Shown: positions 16,089 through 24,879 of the stretch, in pieces
Numbering within the stretch: position 1 is the first letter of the stretch
Layout of the letters: every line of letters begins with the position of its first letter
From: CAYXPR01 sp964467255
GTDB taxonomy: Bacteria > Pseudomonadota > Alphaproteobacteria > Rickettsiales > RGZB01
Assembly (NCBI GenBank): GCA_964467255.1
Contig: CAYXPR010000006.1
Location: 66,947 to 130,946, forward strand
Direction: 5' to 3'
Length of the DNA: 64,000 nucleotides
Notes under the pieces: model-generated
Told to the model about the DNA's origin: nothing
What the model saw: the letters and a program-made list of their open reading frames with translations, nothing else
The model's database searches: none
Position numbers and translations under genes: made by a program

Positions 16089-17584
16089 ACTTGTTTCCCC
16101 GGCTCCGGCGCCACATCCACCGCTGCAACGGGCTTACCGGTGCTCGGCGGAAATTTCGCCTGCACGAATTTCTGCAAGCCGCTTTCCATCCGCGCGGTCG
16201 CTATATCAATTTCCTGCGCGGTGATGTTCAGCGGCGGCAATAAACGCAGCGTGTTTTTGCGCCCATCCATCACGAACACACCTTCCTGGCGCAGCGCCGT
16301 CATTGCCTCTGCGTTAGAAAGGGATGGGTCAAGTTCCATCGCCTGCATGAAGCCAAGCCCACGCACTTCTTTTACCGCGCCTTCGGGCAATTTTGCTGCA
16401 ATTTCTTCAAGGCGCTTACGTAAATGTGCCGCATTTTCCTGTGCGGGTGCGCCGATATGTTCTGCCTGCTGCACCATTTCTAATGTTTGTTCGGCCAATG
16501 TCACCGCCAGCGGGCTGCCGCCAAACGTGCTGCCGTGGCTGAAGCGCTTTGCGCCTTTATCCGTCAGCACATCATTCATTTTTCCGCTCACCACGAATGC
16601 CGCCACCGCTGCACCCACGCCGCCGGAAAGCGCTTTCGCAGTCGACATGCAATCCGGCTGAATACCAAAATGCTGATGCGCATAGACTTTGCCCGTGCGG
16701 CCCATGCCCGCCTGCACTTCATCCAAATGCAACAGCGCGCCGTGTTTATCTGCCAATGCGCGCAAGCCTTCCATAAATTCTTTCGTGGCAGGCACAATGC
16801 CGCCTTCGCCCTGCACGGGCTCCACCATAATGCCGGAGGTGCGCGGGCCAATCAGCGCCTCCACCGACGCAAGGTTATTAAACTCACCATGCACAAACCC
16901 GCCGGTGAGCGGGCCGATGCCGGTCGTGGCAAAATTCATCGCTTCGCGCGCACGGCCCGTGCGACCATGGAACGCGCCGTTGAAAGCAATAATCTGACTA
17001 CGCTCCGGTTCACCGCGCAAATGGTGGTAGGAATTCATCGCCGTAATCACGCCTTCGTTGGCTTCCGCGCCAGAGTTCGTCCAGAACACCACGGCATTAT
17101 CATCACCAAATAATTTCGCCAGTGTGCGTGATACGCGTTCAAGCGTGGCGGTCGTGTGGTCCTGCGAGGTATGCCCAATCGTCAGCATCTGCTGAATAGC
17201 GGCGCTCGTAATGAGCGGATTCACGTTGCCAAACGAATTCACGGCGATGCCGCTTGCCATATCAATCACTGGCTGCACTTCCGGAAATGCTTTCAGGAAA
17301 TCACCCGACTTCAATTCGCCATACACGCGTGCCTGTGCTTTCTCGATGGCTGTTGCCATCGCTGCGCGGCTTGAGGCAAATGCATCGGCAGGAATTTTGC
17401 GCATCTGCTCGCCAAGTTCATCGGCAAATGCTTGCATCAGTTTGGCAGACACAATCTGCCCCGCTTCGGCCGCACGCTGCTCGGCGTTGGGCGCATTCAC
17501 GTCAATCACCAAGAGCTCGGCGCCGTGGCCTGCCACCACAAAATATTCCGGATCATCGGTGCGTAAAATCGAACGTTTCATCAT
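16085..17584 (-). CDS. Class-III pyridoxal-phosphate aminotransferase
   Basis: 499 aa, related to acetylornithine / 4-aminobutyrate aminotransferases. Fold-type I landmarks: FWTNSGAEANEGVI, AFNGAFHGRTG, LLHLDEVQAGMGRTG with the PLP-interacting Asp, and the lysine in STAKALSGG. About 100 residues longer at the N-terminus than ArgD. The substrate cannot be told from sequence; argJ elsewhere in the window does not show that this is the arginine-pathway enzyme. First gene of a leftward operon that includes an aquaporin. Confidence 0.85.
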   Translation of the reverse strand: MMKRSILRTDDPEYFVVAGHGAELLVIDVNAPNAEQRAAEAGQIVSAKLMQAFADELGEQMRKIPADAFASSRAAMATAIEKAQARVYGELKSGDFLKAFPEVQPVIDMASGIAVNSFGNVNPLITSAAIQQMLTIGHTSQDHTTATLERVSRTLAKLFGDDNAVVFWTNSGAEANEGVITAMNSYHHLRGEPERSQIIAFNGAFHGRTGRAREAMNFATTGIGPLTGGFVHGEFNNLASVEALIGPRTSGIMVEPVQGEGGIVPATKEFMEGLRALADKHGALLHLDEVQAGMGRTGKVYAHQHFGIQPDCMSTAKALSGGVGAAVAAFVVSGKMNDVLTDKGAKRFSHGSTFGGSPLAVTLAEQTLEMVQQAEHIGAPAQENAAHLRKRLEEIAAKLPEGAVKEVRGLGFMQAMELDPSLSNAEAMTALRQEGVFVMDGRKNTLRLLPPLNITAQEIDIATARMESGLQKFVQAKFPPSTGKPVAAVDVAPEPGKQV

Positions 17585-17732
17585 GCCGCTTCTCGAATCT
17601 GTCGTTTCCTAGCCTTACTACTCTACCGCCAACTCCTTAAGAAAGGATTAATTTTGAGGGGCTTAACACCCCGTTTACTGATTCTTAATCATTTGCGTCT
17701 AGGCTTACTAAGGTGGAGTGGTGTTTCCGGTA

Positions 17733-17761
17733 TTGGGCTGGTGGCACCACACATTTTATAT
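17733..17761 (+). promoter_or_regulatory. Possible promoter of the 572-aa gene
   Basis: TTGGGC (17733-17738), 17-bp spacer, TTATAT (17756-17761), 21 bp before the start codon. The rest of the 198-bp divergent region holds a GGGG...CCCC hairpin at about 17656-17672. Confidence 0.4.
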
Positions 17762-17782
17762 CTGTAAACGGATTGTACTGCC

Positions 17783-19501
17783 ATGAACGTGCATGACCTC
17801 GTTGTTGTGGATTTAAAAACGGACAAAGAGTCCCCTGTGTGGGAGGGCAAAGAGAAGATGTTTTGTGGCGAGTCCTGCGCCTATCAGCTTCTCATCGGTA
17901 ATCAGGCAAACCTCGACCAAATCCCGCAAGAGGTCCTCGATCAGGATGGCACGAAGGTGCTTTTTGGAGAAACAGCATACGCCTATTTTCTAGCGAATGC
18001 GACGGGGCTGGATGACAAAAACCCCGGCGAAACACGCATCATTGGGGAAATGAAGCGCGCGTGGGAACGCCATACTCTCAGTAATCCGGAAGATGCAGCG
18101 CCCTTGCGTGATATTGTTGAAACCGCATTTCGTGACTCCAAAACCATCCGCAACCATATTCTCTCTAACATGCGGCCACACAGCACTGAAATCGGCGTCA
18201 CGGCACGCAGCATGGCGGGCATTACCAGCCGCGACACCGTGCTGCTGGTTGCTGAAAAAGATGGCATTACTGAATCCATGCTAAAAATTCTAGGCAGCAA
18301 CGCCGGGCGAATTATTTTAACCGACTCAGATGATAAACGACTTGAGTTGCATGTAAGAAGCGCCACACAAATGCTGCGCGAAAGAAAAATCAGCGCACAA
18401 ATCAGCAGTGTGCGTTTTGGGAACTCTCACGGCATGCAAGATGCCTTTGAACAAGCCAGTCATGTCATGGTTTTGCAGCCAATGGGCGCCAATACAGAGG
18501 TTGATAGCACCCTCATGGGCGCATGGCGCGACAGGGTCAGGGAAGATGGAAAACTTTTTCACCTGAAGGGCGACCCACTGAACCGCGGAAAAACAAATGC
18601 CGCGTGGAACGAGTTCCGGCCGCATAATTTCATCGATCTTGAGGCCTTGCAAAAACAGCGTGAAGAAGATGGAATTTTTAATTCCGCCATTATTGATAGC
18701 GCCCGAAATGCCAGCCATAATTGTGCCAATGCCATTGGCTCCGAACGACAACCTATCGTAAAATCTCTCCACTTGCCACCAGACCAATACCGCGAGCGCT
18801 TTGGCGTGAAAGATGTCGTTCAGAAAAAAATCCCTGAACCGCTGAGGGTCGACCACCTGAACACAGAAATCCGCCACGACCTTATCCCGTATATTCCTGA
18901 AACTGCCAATCCAGATTGGGCTGCATTGCGTCCAGAATATCCGCTGGATCGCTTTTATATCCAATTATCTCCTTTACAGAACCAGCCGCTTTTAACACCC
19001 GAAAGAGGTGACGAAAAAGCAATCCTCTATCTCGGTCAGGACTTGCCGAAACGCGCCACAATTGTCGGTAAAAATAGCATTTATCTTGAAGGCAACCTGA
19101 CCAAGGCTTCCTCTGCAACAATGGCCCCCGGAACCATTATTTCTGCCTATACATTAGAGCCCGGCTCAATGGTAGGCGGAGGAGAAATCATCATCATTGG
19201 CAACGGGGGCCTTGCAAACAAGTCCCGCAATATTACAAAGCCGCTTGATGGCGATGCCACGCTCATTGTCGTGCCAGAAACACAGCGTGAAGGTGTTTTT
19301 TTGCTGATGTCGGGTATGGTGAAGTCCTCTGAATTATCGCCCGATGCACCAGACCTCAAGCTGCGTGAAGATTGCAGCAATCTAAACGAAATCCTGACAT
19401 GGCTGAGGGATAATAACCTTCTGCTTTCCCTTCAGGCTGGGGCGAAGCACCGCATGCAAACCGATGGTGTTGAGGGTGTTGCTCAAGGTAATGGGCGGTA
19501 G
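17783..19501 (+). CDS. Glutamyl-tRNA reductase-like protein with extra C-terminal domain
   Basis: 572 aa. The first ~310 residues follow glutamyl-tRNA reductase (HemA): LVVVDLKTDKESPV at the place of LLVVGLNHKTAPV; TGLDDKNPGETRIIGEMKRAW for GLDSMVxGExQIxGQVKxAY; a Rossmann-like DTVLLVAEKDGITESMLKIL; then FIDLEALQ. The catalytic T-C-N-R motif is not recognisable (only FCGESCAYQL), so tRNA reductase activity is doubtful. The C-terminal part (about 320-572) is unrelated and has a beta-rich, glycine-rich stretch (EGNLTKASSATMAPGTIIS...) as in beta-helix proteins. Monocistronic, between a divergent aminotransferase and a convergent methyltransferase. The homology is by eye and moderate. Confidence 0.55.
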   Translation: MNVHDLVVVDLKTDKESPVWEGKEKMFCGESCAYQLLIGNQANLDQIPQEVLDQDGTKVLFGETAYAYFLANATGLDDKNPGETRIIGEMKRAWERHTLSNPEDAAPLRDIVETAFRDSKTIRNHILSNMRPHSTEIGVTARSMAGITSRDTVLLVAEKDGITESMLKILGSNAGRIILTDSDDKRLELHVRSATQMLRERKISAQISSVRFGNSHGMQDAFEQASHVMVLQPMGANTEVDSTLMGAWRDRVREDGKLFHLKGDPLNRGKTNAAWNEFRPHNFIDLEALQKQREEDGIFNSAIIDSARNASHNCANAIGSERQPIVKSLHLPPDQYRERFGVKDVVQKKIPEPLRVDHLNTEIRHDLIPYIPETANPDWAALRPEYPLDRFYIQLSPLQNQPLLTPERGDEKAILYLGQDLPKRATIVGKNSIYLEGNLTKASSATMAPGTIISAYTLEPGSMVGGGEIIIIGNGGLANKSRNITKPLDGDATLIVVPETQREGVFLLMSGMVKSSELSPDAPDLKLREDCSNLNEILTWLRDNNLLLSLQAGAKHRMQTDGVEGVAQGNGR

Positions 19502-19505
19502 TGCA

Positions 19506-20693
19506 CTAATGCACGCGCAGCACAATCGCTTTCAAGTAATCATTTTCCGGCAGCATCGGATGCGTGGGGTGGTCTGGCGACGCGCCGAGTTTCCGCATCA
19601 CGTCTGACTGTTTTCCGGCCTGTGCAATGCCGGTTTGTACTGCACGAAAGAACTCTGCTCGCGTCGCGTGATGCGAGCAGGATGCCTCAAGCAGCACACC
19701 ACCTTCTTTCACCAACGGCGCACCCAGCCGCGCTAGTTTCTGATAGCCTTTAAGTCCCGCTGCTTTGTCTTTGCGGTTTTTCACAAACGCAGGTGGGTCG
19801 AGCACCACAATGTCGTATTTTTTTCCTTCGGTCGCTAATTGTTCCAGCACTTCATAGGCTTTGCCTTGCAGTGTTTCACAACGCTCGCTGACGTCATTCA
19901 GCGCCGCATTTTTCTGTGCCAGTGAAAGCGCAAGACCAGAACTATCGACCATCAGCACATGTTTTGCGCCCGCCCGTGCCGCCGGAATGCCAAAGCCCCC
20001 ACTATGGGCGTATACATCAAGCACGGTTTTATCTTTTGCGAGGCTTGCAATAAAACGGTGGTTTTCGCGCTGGTCAAAAAACCAGCCCGTTTTCTGGCCG
20101 CTTAATACGTTCGCTTCAAACAACGTGTTCTCTTCCTTCACCAGCACCGGCCCGTTCACCTCGCCTTTTATCACCCGCACTTCTTGCTTGAGTCCTTCTT
20201 TTTCACGCGAGGGAATATCGTTCCTAAGCACAATCGTTTCGGGCGCAAGCAGTTTCTCGAGCACCGGCAGCCACACCGGCATCAGGCGCTCCATGCCTGC
20301 GGTTGAAACCTGATACACCAGCACACTGCCGAAGCGGTCCACCACCAAGCCGGGCACGCCATCACCCTCGGAATGAATCAGGCGGTAGTATGGCTCATCA
20401 AACCGCGTGGTGCGTGCCAGCAGTGCGTCGGAAAAAAGCCGGTGGAAAAACTTTTCATCAATCGCTTCTTTGGCATTCCATGTTAAAAGCCGCACGGCGA
20501 TGTGCGAATTGCGGTTGTAATAACCCGTGGCCAGATATTCCCCGTTGCGCGTCGTTACCGTCGCCAACTCGCCGGGGTCGCTAATCACCAACGAGGAGTC
20601 GGCTTCAATGCCATGCACCATCACCCACGGGTGCTTTTTGCGCACCAGCGCCTCGCCTTGCTTATTCATGCGGACTTGTAACGGCTTTACCAT
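19506..20693 (-). CDS. rlmI: RlmI-like 23S rRNA (cytosine) methyltransferase
   Basis: 395 aa, matching E. coli RlmI in length (396). N-terminal PUA domain (VRKKHPWVMVHGIE), an EEHG-like middle (LVKEENTLFEANVLSGQKTG), SAM-binding VLDVYAHSGGFG, catalytic motif DIVVLDPPAFVKN and the nucleophile region EASCSHH. Expected to make m5C in 23S rRNA. ATG 20693 matches the family N-terminus; an upstream in-frame start would add 40 atypical residues. Assignment to RlmI rather than another PUA-methyltransferase is likely but not certain. Confidence 0.82.
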   Translation of the reverse strand: MVKPLQVRMNKQGEALVRKKHPWVMVHGIEADSSLVISDPGELATVTTRNGEYLATGYYNRNSHIAVRLLTWNAKEAIDEKFFHRLFSDALLARTTRFDEPYYRLIHSEGDGVPGLVVDRFGSVLVYQVSTAGMERLMPVWLPVLEKLLAPETIVLRNDIPSREKEGLKQEVRVIKGEVNGPVLVKEENTLFEANVLSGQKTGWFFDQRENHRFIASLAKDKTVLDVYAHSGGFGIPAARAGAKHVLMVDSSGLALSLAQKNAALNDVSERCETLQGKAYEVLEQLATEGKKYDIVVLDPPAFVKNRKDKAAGLKGYQKLARLGAPLVKEGGVLLEASCSHHATRAEFFRAVQTGIAQAGKQSDVMRKLGASPDHPTHPMLPENDYLKAIVLRVH

Positions 20694-20759
20694 GATAGCC
20701 TTTTGTAAGAAGAAGGGGCCCTTGCTATAGCGCGGTTTGCCGCCACGCACAAATAATCG

Positions 20760-20826
20760 TTGACCGAAACCCCGATAAATGCTAAATCTGGTAATAGATA
20801 GGCTTTTTACCACTAAATATAGTGGT
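20760..20826 (+). promoter_or_regulatory. Divergent control region with inverted repeat
   Basis: TTGACC (20760-20765), 16-bp spacer, CTAAAT (20782-20787) points towards the 67-aa gene. Just downstream is a perfect inverted repeat ACCACTA / TAGTGGT (20809-20815 / 20820-20826) with an AATA centre, placed where a repressor would block elongation, or forming a hairpin in the leader just ahead of the ribosome-binding site. Confidence 0.45.
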
Positions 20827-20844
20827 TAAAAGGAGTGATGCCAA

Positions 20845-21048
20845 ATGACCCACTATGTGTTTGTGTTTCGCGATATCGGGAATAAAAACCGAAGTATTAC
20901 AGCGGAAGGCTATACAGCGCGGGATGCTCTTCAGAGCCTTTTGGAAAGCGACCTTGACGGCCATATGCAGGAACTGACACTGGATCGGATGTTTCTGCGG
21001 GAAGGTAATAGCCTCATCCTCCTAAACAAGGCAATGGTTTTACACTAA
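20845..21048 (+). CDS. 67-aa hypothetical protein
   Basis: Small soluble protein, MTHYVFVFRDIGNKN... with pattern strand-helix-strand (VFVFRDIG, TARDALQSLLES, MFLREGNSLILLN). Excellent ribosome-binding site (AAAGGAG at 20829-20835), its own promoter and a strong terminator, so a real, independently expressed gene. Family not recognised. Confidence 0.7.
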   Translation: MTHYVFVFRDIGNKNRSITAEGYTARDALQSLLESDLDGHMQELTLDRMFLREGNSLILLNKAMVLH

Positions 21049-21069
21049 TCCAACCGACTGACGCAAATA

Positions 21070-21110
21070 AGCCCCGCTTCTTCCCCTCCTCGAAGCGGGG
21101 CTTTCTTCTT
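21070..21110 (+). terminator. Rho-independent terminator
   Basis: Perfect 11-bp stem AGCCCCGCTTC / GAAGCGGGGCT (21070-21080 / 21092-21102), pyrimidine loop, T-rich tail. Ends the 67-aa gene; could also slow leftward transcription from the convergent gene. Confidence 0.88.
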
Positions 21111-21130
21111 TCTGGAAGAAATATGCTGGA

Positions 21131-22294
21131 TTAGTCTTTCTTTTTGCGGCTTTCGCGGCGCTGCTTTTCTTCTTCGGTGTAATGCTCCACAAGCTGGCAC
21201 AAATATCCCGCCTCGGTCACACCCTTGCTGCCCACCGAGCGTTCTTTCACCGCATCGGTATACATTTTCTGGAAACCGTCAAGGTTATCCTCACGCGTGC
21301 GGTAGGGGTGCTTCATTTCGAGCAGCACCGCACTCATGATGCACACACCATCAATCATCGCATCCGGCACCTCGGCTTCGGCCAGCAATTTCTTAATCGC
21401 ATCATGGTTGCCGTCAGCATATAGCTTTCTGATGTTCGCCATCGGGATATTGGCATCCTTACTTAAAATCGTCAGGAACGCATCCTGATGCCCCGTGGTT
21501 AGCGCCATCACCAGCTGTAAGCTGCCCTGCTTCTCAATTGCCTTCAGCGCCTTAATCACTTCTAGCGCCATGGGGCGAACCTCTACATGCCTGAGTGGCA
21601 CAGCCACGCGGTCACGGTAACGGGCACAGGCCATTTCATCCAGTTTGGCTTTGTATTTCTTTTCCAGCTGCTCGCGAATATTGGTCGCCAAACGGCGCTT
21701 CATTTCGCTGATAAGATTTTCCGGGAGGCCATGCTTCATCAGCAGCGCTTCCATCACTTCTTCATTGTCACCAAAATTCCCCAGCATTTTCTGGCAGGCC
21801 CCGTCTGAAAACTTTACCGTATCATTGGAGAATAATGTGCGCGCCACGCTGGCAATATTCGTCTCAATAAGCGCCTGACTTACTTCTTCCGAAAGGTTTT
21901 TGCGCTTGGCAATGGCCTCTTGGTGGCCTGGGCGTGTTTGCGCCGAGCGTATAATGGAAATAAGATCTCTGTCATCTAGCACATCTGAAAACTCGAGCAT
22001 GGGCGCAGCCACATCTTCCAAATCATTTGCCAGTGAGCGGACGATGTCCTTCGGTATTTTCCGATCCAGCTTCAGGTTTTCAGAAAGCGAGCGGCGCACG
22101 GTGGCGTCGGCATCTTTTGCCAGCAAGCGGAAAATCTCTTCCGCCATTTTTTGCTGTTCCGGCGAAAGCCCGCGCTTGTTTGTGCCCGTATAATGATGGG
22201 AAATTTTTTGTGCCACAGCCACACGCTGCTCACCGGTGTTTGATTCGGTCAGCGCCTTTACATCTTCTGCGGAGATAAACTTTTCGTCTGCCAT
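21131..22294 (-). CDS. DUF2336 domain-containing protein
   Basis: 387 aa, all-helical, HEAT-like. The residues 40-190 (EEIFRLLAKDADATVRRSLSENL, DIVRSLANDLEDVAAPML, ALIETNIASVARTLFSN) match the alphaproteobacterial DUF2336 pattern; function of the family is unknown, with some members tied to signalling. The C-terminus ends in a lysine/arginine-rich tail. ATG 22294 chosen over an adjacent in-frame TTG. Confidence 0.75.
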   Translation of the reverse strand: MADEKFISAEDVKALTESNTGEQRVAVAQKISHHYTGTNKRGLSPEQQKMAEEIFRLLAKDADATVRRSLSENLKLDRKIPKDIVRSLANDLEDVAAPMLEFSDVLDDRDLISIIRSAQTRPGHQEAIAKRKNLSEEVSQALIETNIASVARTLFSNDTVKFSDGACQKMLGNFGDNEEVMEALLMKHGLPENLISEMKRRLATNIREQLEKKYKAKLDEMACARYRDRVAVPLRHVEVRPMALEVIKALKAIEKQGSLQLVMALTTGHQDAFLTILSKDANIPMANIRKLYADGNHDAIKKLLAEAEVPDAMIDGVCIMSAVLLEMKHPYRTREDNLDGFQKMYTDAVKERSVGSKGVTEAGYLCQLVEHYTEEEKQRRESRKKKD

Positions 22295-22364
22295 CAATAC
22301 ATCGCCAGTGTTTGCAGTGCCGCAAGTGTATCGGCTTGTGCCGAACCCCGCAACCGTTTTAGGC

Positions 22365-24875
22365 TTATTCGTTCCTCAGTATCTCTGCCGGGCGAATGCT
22401 AAAGGCACGCACGTTGCTGAGTACGCCCACCGCCACCACCGCAGAGGACGCATAGAACAACGTCCACAGCGCAATCTCCACACGTGGGGTAAACTGCATA
22501 AAATTAAATACACTCACCACCCCATAGGCCCCCATTGTGCCAATCACATATGCCACCGCGGTGGTCGCAATTGAAAGCGCTGAAAACTCCGCCACAAACG
22601 TTTTAATAATATCGCGGCGCCGCGCGCCAAGCACTTTCAGCACCGTGGTTTCATAGGTGCGCTTTTCTTCCATGGCACCCAGCGCGCCTGCAAGCACCAA
22701 CACGGCCGCCACCACGGTCACCACCGCCATGGCTTTTACCACTGCCGCAACATCTTCCATCACCGTAGAAACGGCTTTGAGCGTTTCTCTTACGCGCACG
22801 GCAGACACGTTCGGAAACTCATCCGACAAGGTGCGCAGCACCAACCCTTCTGCCTCTTCACTGTTCACCTTCAGCGTGCCGATATAGGTATTCTGTATTT
22901 TTTCAATCACACCAGGGGAAATAATCATCGCAAAATTAATCTGCATATTCGTGTAATCCACGTGGCGCAGGTTCTGCACGGTGGCTTCAATCTCGTGCCC
23001 CACCACATAGAATGTAATGGTGTCACCCAGCTTCAGACCCAAACCTTCTGCCAACTCCACATCGAGCGAAATAAGGGGTTTGTCGCGATTATTATAATTT
23101 TCATCCCACCATTTCCCCTTCGCCACCACAGCGTCTTCGGGCCGGGCAGCCGCGCTGGTAAAGCCTTGGTCACCATCCAGCGCCCAGCGTGCTTCGGGGT
23201 CGATATTGGCCTCTTCCACCGGCTTGCCGTTCAGCTTCACGATTTGCCCACGCACAATCGGCACAAAGTTCATGTTTTTCACCACGCCGAGGTTTTCAAG
23301 GCGAAGGCGCAAACTCTCATACTGTTTTGGCTGCACATCCATCAGGAAGAAAGAGGGTGCCTCTTCTGGCATGCGGCTTTTCACCTGATGCACGAAATTG
23401 CCCTCTGTCACCATCACCACCACCAGTACAGAAAGCCCAATACCCATCGACATCATCACCGAGTGCGTCATTGAACTTGGGCGGTAGATATTACTAAGCC
23501 CCTGCCGCAGCCAGGGTGTTTTGAATTTTATCACCGACGCCATCCACATCACAATTTCAGCGCACAGGTAAAACACGATGATCGAAATCACCACACCGGT
23601 AATAAAGCCACGCGCCATCGCGGGCTTGTCTGATGTTTCCATCACCAGCACGCAGAAAAATAAACCCATCACCACCGAAAGCGCCTGCACCCATAAAGCA
23701 GGTCTGCCTGAACTGGTGACTTTACGGCGGAACAGTTCCGCAGGCGGCGTCCGCATTGCCACACCTACTTGCCACAACGAGAATGTCACTGCCACCAGCA
23801 CACCAAACATCAGGGATGAAAACAGTGGCGCCGCATAGAGGGAATATTTTGGCATCACCGGCAGCTTGTCCGAAAAAACAGCCAGAGCGGCCATTGGCAC
23901 AAACGCGCCCAGTATCACACCCAGTATCACACCCAGCACCGCGATAATGGAAATTTGCATCAGGTATGCCAGAAAGATTTCCATCTCCGACGCACCCATG
24001 GTTTTTAAAATGGCAATGGTGCCAGTTTTTTTACGCAAGTATCCCTTCACGGCGTTAGTCACGCCGATGCCGCCGCACAGCAGCGCCGTCAACGCCGTCA
24101 GCGAAAGAAAGACGGAAAGATTATCCAGATAACGCCGCACCGTGGTGCTCGCCTCGGTATAGTCGCGCACCTGCCACGTGGCACTGGGGAATGCACCAGC
24201 GAGTGTTTTGCGGAATTGCTCAACATCCGTCACCCCGCTGAATTTAATCAGGTAGCGATACCGCACAAGGCCGCCCGCCTGCAAAAGGCCGGTCGATTGC
24301 AGAGCGTCTTTATCCATAATCATGCGCGGGCCAAGGCGCAAAGGCGCAGTAATATGGTCGGGCTCATGCGCGAGCACAGCGCGAATCACCACATTTTCTT
24401 TGCCCACCGTAATGGCATCACCCACAATAATGCCAAGCTGGCCGAGCAGCCCCTGCTCCACCACCACACCACCTGCCTGCATGGCCGCCATTAACGTTTT
24501 TTCCGGCTCGAGTTTGACCTCGCCAAACAGCGGATAGTTTTCGCTAACGCCTTTCAACTCCACCAACGCCACTTGTTCGCCCACTGCGGTCATGGCTTTA
24601 AGCTCCACGGTTTCAGCAATGTCACCGAATTGTGCTAAAAACTCCATCGCATCGGGCCCTAGCGGGCGCACATTTTGTGAAATCTCTACATCGCCGCCCA
24701 AAATAGCGCGAGCATCGCGCGCCAAGCCATGACGTATGCTTTCCATCAGCGAGCCGACGGTAGCCATCGCGCCCACACCGATAATTAGGCACGCCAGAAA
24801 TACTTTGAATCCGCTGAGGCCCCCGCGTAATTCGCGGCGGGCGATATTCCATGCAATGCCCGCGGAGTTACGCAT
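22365..24875 (-). CDS. ybbP: ABC transporter permease, FtsX/YbbP family
   Basis: 836-aa inner-membrane protein. N-terminal transmembrane helix and periplasmic domain, FtsX-type four-helix core around residues 255-400 (TALTALLCGGIGVTNAVKGYL, KTGTIAILKTMGASEMEIFL), second periplasmic domain, and a repeated FtsX core at the C-terminus (KRTYETTVLKVLGARRRDI). This double-core architecture is that of YbbP/LolC-like permeases. Starts 4 bp after the ATPase gene stop, forming an exporter of unknown substrate, possibly lipid-related; beside a TesA-type esterase, as in E. coli. Confidence 0.88.
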   Translation of the reverse strand: MRNSAGIAWNIARRELRGGLSGFKVFLACLIIGVGAMATVGSLMESIRHGLARDARAILGGDVEISQNVRPLGPDAMEFLAQFGDIAETVELKAMTAVGEQVALVELKGVSENYPLFGEVKLEPEKTLMAAMQAGGVVVEQGLLGQLGIIVGDAITVGKENVVIRAVLAHEPDHITAPLRLGPRMIMDKDALQSTGLLQAGGLVRYRYLIKFSGVTDVEQFRKTLAGAFPSATWQVRDYTEASTTVRRYLDNLSVFLSLTALTALLCGGIGVTNAVKGYLRKKTGTIAILKTMGASEMEIFLAYLMQISIIAVLGVILGVILGAFVPMAALAVFSDKLPVMPKYSLYAAPLFSSLMFGVLVAVTFSLWQVGVAMRTPPAELFRRKVTSSGRPALWVQALSVVMGLFFCVLVMETSDKPAMARGFITGVVISIIVFYLCAEIVMWMASVIKFKTPWLRQGLSNIYRPSSMTHSVMMSMGIGLSVLVVVMVTEGNFVHQVKSRMPEEAPSFFLMDVQPKQYESLRLRLENLGVVKNMNFVPIVRGQIVKLNGKPVEEANIDPEARWALDGDQGFTSAAARPEDAVVAKGKWWDENYNNRDKPLISLDVELAEGLGLKLGDTITFYVVGHEIEATVQNLRHVDYTNMQINFAMIISPGVIEKIQNTYIGTLKVNSEEAEGLVLRTLSDEFPNVSAVRVRETLKAVSTVMEDVAAVVKAMAVVTVVAAVLVLAGALGAMEEKRTYETTVLKVLGARRRDIIKTFVAEFSALSIATTAVAYVIGTMGAYGVVSVFNFMQFTPRVEIALWTLFYASSAVVAVGVLSNVRAFSIRPAEILRNE

Positions 24876-24879
24876 CGGC

